DNA of 20,822 bases from Spongospora subterranea. Taxonomy: Eukaryota; Endomyxa; Phytomyxea; Plasmodiophorida; Plasmodiophoridae. The stretch covers positions 1 through 20,822 of the forward strand of contig OUQQ01000348.1 of the NCBI GenBank assembly GCA_900404475.1, written 5' to 3'. The first letter of the stretch is position 1. The number at the start of each line of letters is the position of its first letter. Below are positions 17,334 to 20,822 of the stretch, one piece after another. The translations under genes were made by a program, and so were the position numbers. The notes below the pieces were generated by a model. That model searched no databases, was not told the origin of the DNA, and was given only the letters and a program-made list of their open reading frames with translations.

Positions 17334-19444
17334 CTAAAGCCTGCCAAGCCCATCCAATGCAGCTTCGCGATATGCCTAAACAACAATCAACACAAGCAAA
17401 AACTGAAACTATGAACGAGATATCGTACTTGTGTGAACGACGGGAAATTGAAGACATGATCTCTGAAATAATCAATGGTTCCTCCCATCGTCACAACTGT
17501 CTGACCAATATGTATGATCTCAGTGGCGTTTTCACCTAGTTTAGAACGCGTCAGCACGACTGAATCACGGAGATATAAACGAACAGAAAGCAAAAAACAA
17601 AACTCGATGGTCAATAAAAGAATCATATTATGGAAGAAGAGTGATGAGCGAATGCTGATAAAAGCTTCAGAAAGACGACGAATGACGAAACAGCAAAGAC
17701 AACTGCATGAAAGACAGTATAAATCATAACAGCTGTCGAAAACGTTCAGAACGCGATGCGTTCAGATTTAAACGGCGAAGACCAAACTAAAAACAAAATA
17801 CCTATAACATGGACCCCAAGTAGTTTGCGAGAGAAAGGGCAAAAAAGGATTTTAAGAAAACCATGACGCAGACCCAACATCTGCCCTTTGGATAATTCGT
17901 CGAACTTGGCAACCCCAGTTTCATAAGCAATCTTATTCTGAGTCAACTCGCGTTCGTTTGCCCCAATCATTGAAATCTCAGGGATCGTATAAATGCCGTA
18001 GGGGAAAACGCTTAAGCTGGTTTCGCATGGAACGTTGAACATGTGATTTGAAGCAATTCGCCCTTGCTCTTGTGATACCGATGCCAGTGCTGGAAATCCA
18101 ATTACATCCCCTGCGGCATAAATATGTGGAACAACGGTTTGATAAGATGAGTTCACGGCTATCAGGCCCCGATTGTTGGGCTTTATGCCGATGGCAGAAA
18201 GATTCAGACTACTAGTATTTCCCTGACGGCCAACAGCATAGAGCAAAGCATCCCCTTTCACCACCTTATTGCTGTCTAACGCAACGAGAACTCGGCCGTT
18301 TTCGACTTTTACAGACGTAATCGTTTCTCCCAAACGAAAAGTCGCCCCATTTGATCGCATACTGTCACGCAGAACATCCAAAATCTCTTGATCAACAAAA
18401 CTCAGAAACTGAGGATTTTTGTCAATGATTGTCACCCGTGACCTGAAAAAATAGTAAACAGTTAAATATCCAAATCGAATGTTGTTTAGTGCAAAACAAA
18501 AACGCTTAAACCCTGTCGGAGCAATATGCCCCGATCGAAGCAAAATATTGTACTGACCCTGGTAAAGCATTAAACATGGAGGCATATTCCAGGGCTATAA
18601 CACCACCTCCAACGACGATCATATTTTTTGGAACACGTCCGGCAGTGACGCTGAGGATTGAATCGGAATCGAACACAAATTTCGAATCAAAAGGAAAGAT
18701 TGGCGACCCAGCAGGATTAGTGCCGGTTGCGATGAAAGCGTGGTCGAACTGGAGTGTGGATTCAGCTTCGCGGTCAACTGGAACTATTTTGAGGCGATTC
18801 TTGTCGATGAACGAGGCGGTACCCCGGATGATGGTGACGTGATTGCGCTGCAACTGGTTCATGATAATTTCCGTTTCCCATCCTTCAACCTTTTTCACAC
18901 GATCCATAATCTAAACACTGGGCATGTCAAAATTAATAAAATCAAGTTTACAGGTCAATCTGAAAAACATGGAACATAACAGACGCTGAAACAAAAGCAA
19001 ACACAAAGCCAGAGAACAAGCGAATCAACTATAAACAACTCTAAAATGGCGAAACACTGGCAAAATGTAAAATAACAGAGTCGATGACAGCGTAATCCTT
19101 ACATCAAAAAAGTCAATCCGTTCTCGTTCTTGATGATCCCGACCATAAAAACCTCTTTGTCTATATCCTGTTAGATACAGAATTGCTTCGCGGAATGTCT
19201 TGCTGGGGACGGTTCCCGTATGAACGCAAACTCCCCCAATCATATTATGGCGATCCACAATCGCTACACGCTTGTGCATTTTAGCCGCATTGATTGCACA
19301 TTTCTGTCCAGCAGGTCCACTCCCAATCACGACCAAGTCGAATTTGTCATCGTCGGGGACGCCTCTGACCGCAGTCGACAGTAGCCGATGATGCTGGTGC
19401 CGTACAGCCCCAGTCGATCGCAATATCGAACGCCAGATGGGCAT
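17334..19444 (-). CDS. sthA: SthA-like NAD(P)+ transhydrogenase, mitochondrial
   Basis: Five minus-strand exons, 19444-19103, 18910-18558, 18442-17802, 17535-17429 and 17375-17334, join in phase (introns 192, 115, 266, 53 nt) into 494 residues. SthA is an FAD enzyme that moves hydride between NADPH and NAD+. Residues 1-30 ([20 protein letters not shown]) look like a mitochondrial presequence: basic, no acidic residue. Next come the FAD fold [10 protein letters not shown] (41-50) and [13 protein letters not shown] (70-82). There, Thr78 replaces the second redox Cys of dihydrolipoamide dehydrogenase. Then come the NAD(P) fold [18 protein letters not shown] motif [10 protein letters not shown], and the dimer domain GIYTIPEIS...[19 protein letters not shown]...[21 protein letters not shown]. 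The catalytic His-Glu pair of disulfide reductases is absent. All this fits SthA, not Lpd. The last two exons are recovered only by splicing. The upstream side is purine-rich (about 19640-19740). Confidence 0.93.
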
Positions 19445-19639
19445 AGGTGTCACGATGGGAACGAATATCTTTGAATAATGAAACAGCAAAAAGGGTTAAC
19501 CTCCACCTGATCACATGCAGTGCTTTAGTGCTTTTATGTGAATCAGACGAAACTCCGATCTGGTTGTGCTCCGCACCGGGGGGAAGTGGGAAGCGCATCG
19601 CACTCTCTGGGCTACACTCAGGTACGTACACAAGAGTTG

Positions 19640-19740
19640 ACATGGGAATGGGTCACAAGGGCAGGAATAACATTACAAAGGGGGAATGACAAGGGGATAG
19701 TGGAGGATAATGGAACGGAGAAACGAAGGAGATAAGGCAT
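19640..19740. promoter_or_regulatory. purine-rich tract upstream of the SthA-like gene
   Basis: About 100 bp on the plus strand are dominated by A and G (for example GGGGGAATGACAAGGGGATAG). It lies 200-300 bp before the SthA-like ATG. It may be promoter sequence; no specific site is identified. Confidence 0.3.
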
Positions 19741-20040
19741 GATACCACGGAAGACAAAAGGGACAGTCGGTTGGAGCTTAATTTATTGTGTTGGCAGATA
19801 GACTACCAGGGACGTGATATTTGCGACGAAGGCATTCCATATCACCACAATTATTATACATTGGTATGCAAATATAGAACACTTTTCTATGAACCTGAGC
19901 ATCTGTTGCATGTTGTCAGAGGAGTAGGCTTCGAGGGGAACTCCTCACATTTATGCACCGGGGCTGATAAAGAGAAACAAAGATCGGTTTATCTGGAAAA
20001 CGAGTGTCGCAAACCATATTGCACCATGGCGTCAGGTTAA
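19711..20040 (+). CDS. possible exon, Cys-rich, unknown product
   Basis: One plus-strand frame is open for about 109 codons to a TAA at 20038-20040, with no ATG until near the end. It reads as plausible protein with six spread cysteines (LLCWQ, DICDEG, LVCKY, HLCTG, ENECRK, PYC). It could be an internal or last exon of the gene running rightward. Part of the same DNA (from about 19929) is also open in a second plus frame (GTPHIYAPGLIKRNKDRF...) that can splice at gtatga near 20092 into sequence after 20198. The two readings exclude each other and I cannot choose. Confidence 0.25.
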   Translation, partial: WNGETKEIRHDTTEDKRDSRLELNLLCWQIDYQGRDICDEGIPYHHNYYTLVCKYRTLFYEPEHLLHVVRGVGFEGNSSHLCTGADKEKQRSVYLENECRKPYCTMASG

Positions 20041-20198
20041 CTCTGGCAGATCTTCAAATCAACGACCCTCTCGGCGTGAATTGGAATTACGTATGAGTCC
20101 CGATCAATCTATAACCAACTTTTATTTCCCCGCTCGAGTTGCATCAATGTAACGACCAATGTGAAAATTCAACATTTCTCTTTCCGGTGAATCTTTAG

Positions 20199-20822
20199 GT
20201 CGGGAGATATCGCCGAATCTGCAGATGATTCTGACTCATTTCTTGCCAGGTTTTACGATGCCCAAACTAAAATTTGACTGCCCAACTGGTCGAGCTCAAT
20301 CAGATTTAGAGGGTTGACCAACTTTTCAAATATTTTCACTATGAACAATATAATGTGGATGATCCCGAGGGGGTGTAGTGGAATGGATGCCACCGAAATA
20401 TTTCAAGAAAACTTTTTAAAGTCGATGAGTTTGCAACGAAGTGTGAATCCCATGCACCAGTGTTTTTTACGAAAGTTCGAAGAGGCGGAAGAGGAAGGGC
20501 GGTCGAATATTCTCAAGCAGTTGACATCAATGACCCGGTTTTCATGTCTCCGGTTGAAGATGTTGTGCTTCACAGAACAACCATTGAGCCAGATGTCACA
20601 CATGATGATCTTTGTAGGTTCAAAAAGAGGGCGAATCACCCAGAGAAGCGAAAGTGTTATCAGCTTACCAGGGAATTGAAACCGTTCACGAGTTGCGGTT
20701 TTAGCATTTTGAAATGCGATATTTTTCTTACGGAAGCGATCGCGAATACTCACAGAAACCACTACGTTTCTCTTCGTCTGTGGAAGTCACAATCCGATTA
20801 CCTTTCAAGCTTCGTAAGAATC
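20199..20822 (+). CDS. partial unidentified gene running off the right edge
   Basis: After an acceptor (atctttag, ending 20198) one frame reads SGDIAESADDSDSFLAR. It splices across 20250-20311 (62 nt, a size typical here) into VDQLFKYFHYEQYNVDDPEGV and then meets a TAG at 20376. From 20379 the same frame is open for 148 codons to the window end (including HAPVFFTKV, VDINDPVFMSPVEDVVLH, FKKRANHPEKRKCYQL). This is the longest open frame at this edge. A 33-nt intron (gtagtg to ttcaag) would remove the TAG and keep phase, but it is shorter than any secure intron here. A rival frame (20314-20679) is also open. No domain is recognised. Confidence 0.33.

Noticed and set aside
17514..17729. Plus-strand basic open frame of 71 residues
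   Set aside because: It lies antisense to an intron and exon of the SthA-like gene and is Lys/Arg-rich, as expected from A-rich non-coding DNA.
17334..19444. Dihydrolipoamide dehydrogenase (Lpd/E3)
   Set aside because: The second redox Cys is Thr78 and the C-terminal His-Glu pair is absent; the C-terminus follows the SthA pattern.

Overview
This is a nuclear segment from a eukaryote with the standard genetic code (TAA, TAG and TGA all end recognisable genes). Most genes are split by short GT-AG introns. I rebuilt the models by hand from splice signals and reading phase. Confirmed products are a phosphomevalonate kinase of the fungal/plant ERG8 type, a SAP30-type Sin3-binding protein, a YVH1/DUSP12-type zinc domain, a CLASP-like TOG protein and a mitochondrial SthA-like transhydrogenase. 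The mix suggests a fungus, a unicellular opisthokont or another microbial eukaryote; I cannot place it more precisely. Introns fall into a short class (about 50-63 nt) and a long class (about 115-270 nt).

Layout. The left edge (1-154, minus) carries a short open stretch resembling the N-terminus of a retrotransposon Gag; this is weak. A two-exon minus gene (580-1748) encodes a 299-residue protein ending in a complete YVH1-type zinc domain but with no visible phosphatase domain. Next is the largest gene (2242-6131, minus, eight exons, 1134 residues): a CLASP-like TOG domain followed by a long acidic region and two predicted transmembrane segments. A 0.9-kb spacer leads to a plus-strand coiled-coil gene (7073-8248), which converges on a two-exon minus gene for an F-box-like protein (8532-9741).

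After a divergent spacer come ERG8 (10553-12134, plus, two exons) and an unrecognised two-exon gene of 169 residues (12290-13023, plus). A poorly resolved plus-strand region (13831-15356) probably encodes a tail-anchored membrane protein. The minus strand then has a possible PrmC/HemK-like remnant (15429-15679), SAP30 (15914-16279) and the five-exon SthA-like gene (17334-19444). Exon-like plus-strand sequence of unknown identity runs off the right edge (about 19711-20822).

The genes do not form one pathway. They cover ribosome biogenesis or signalling (YVH1-type), microtubule-membrane linkage (CLASP-like), protein turnover (F-box), isoprenoid synthesis (ERG8), chromatin repression (SAP30) and mitochondrial NAD(P)H balance (SthA). 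The most unusual item is the membrane-anchored CLASP-like protein; next are the mitochondrial SthA-type enzyme and the YVH1 zinc domain without its phosphatase.
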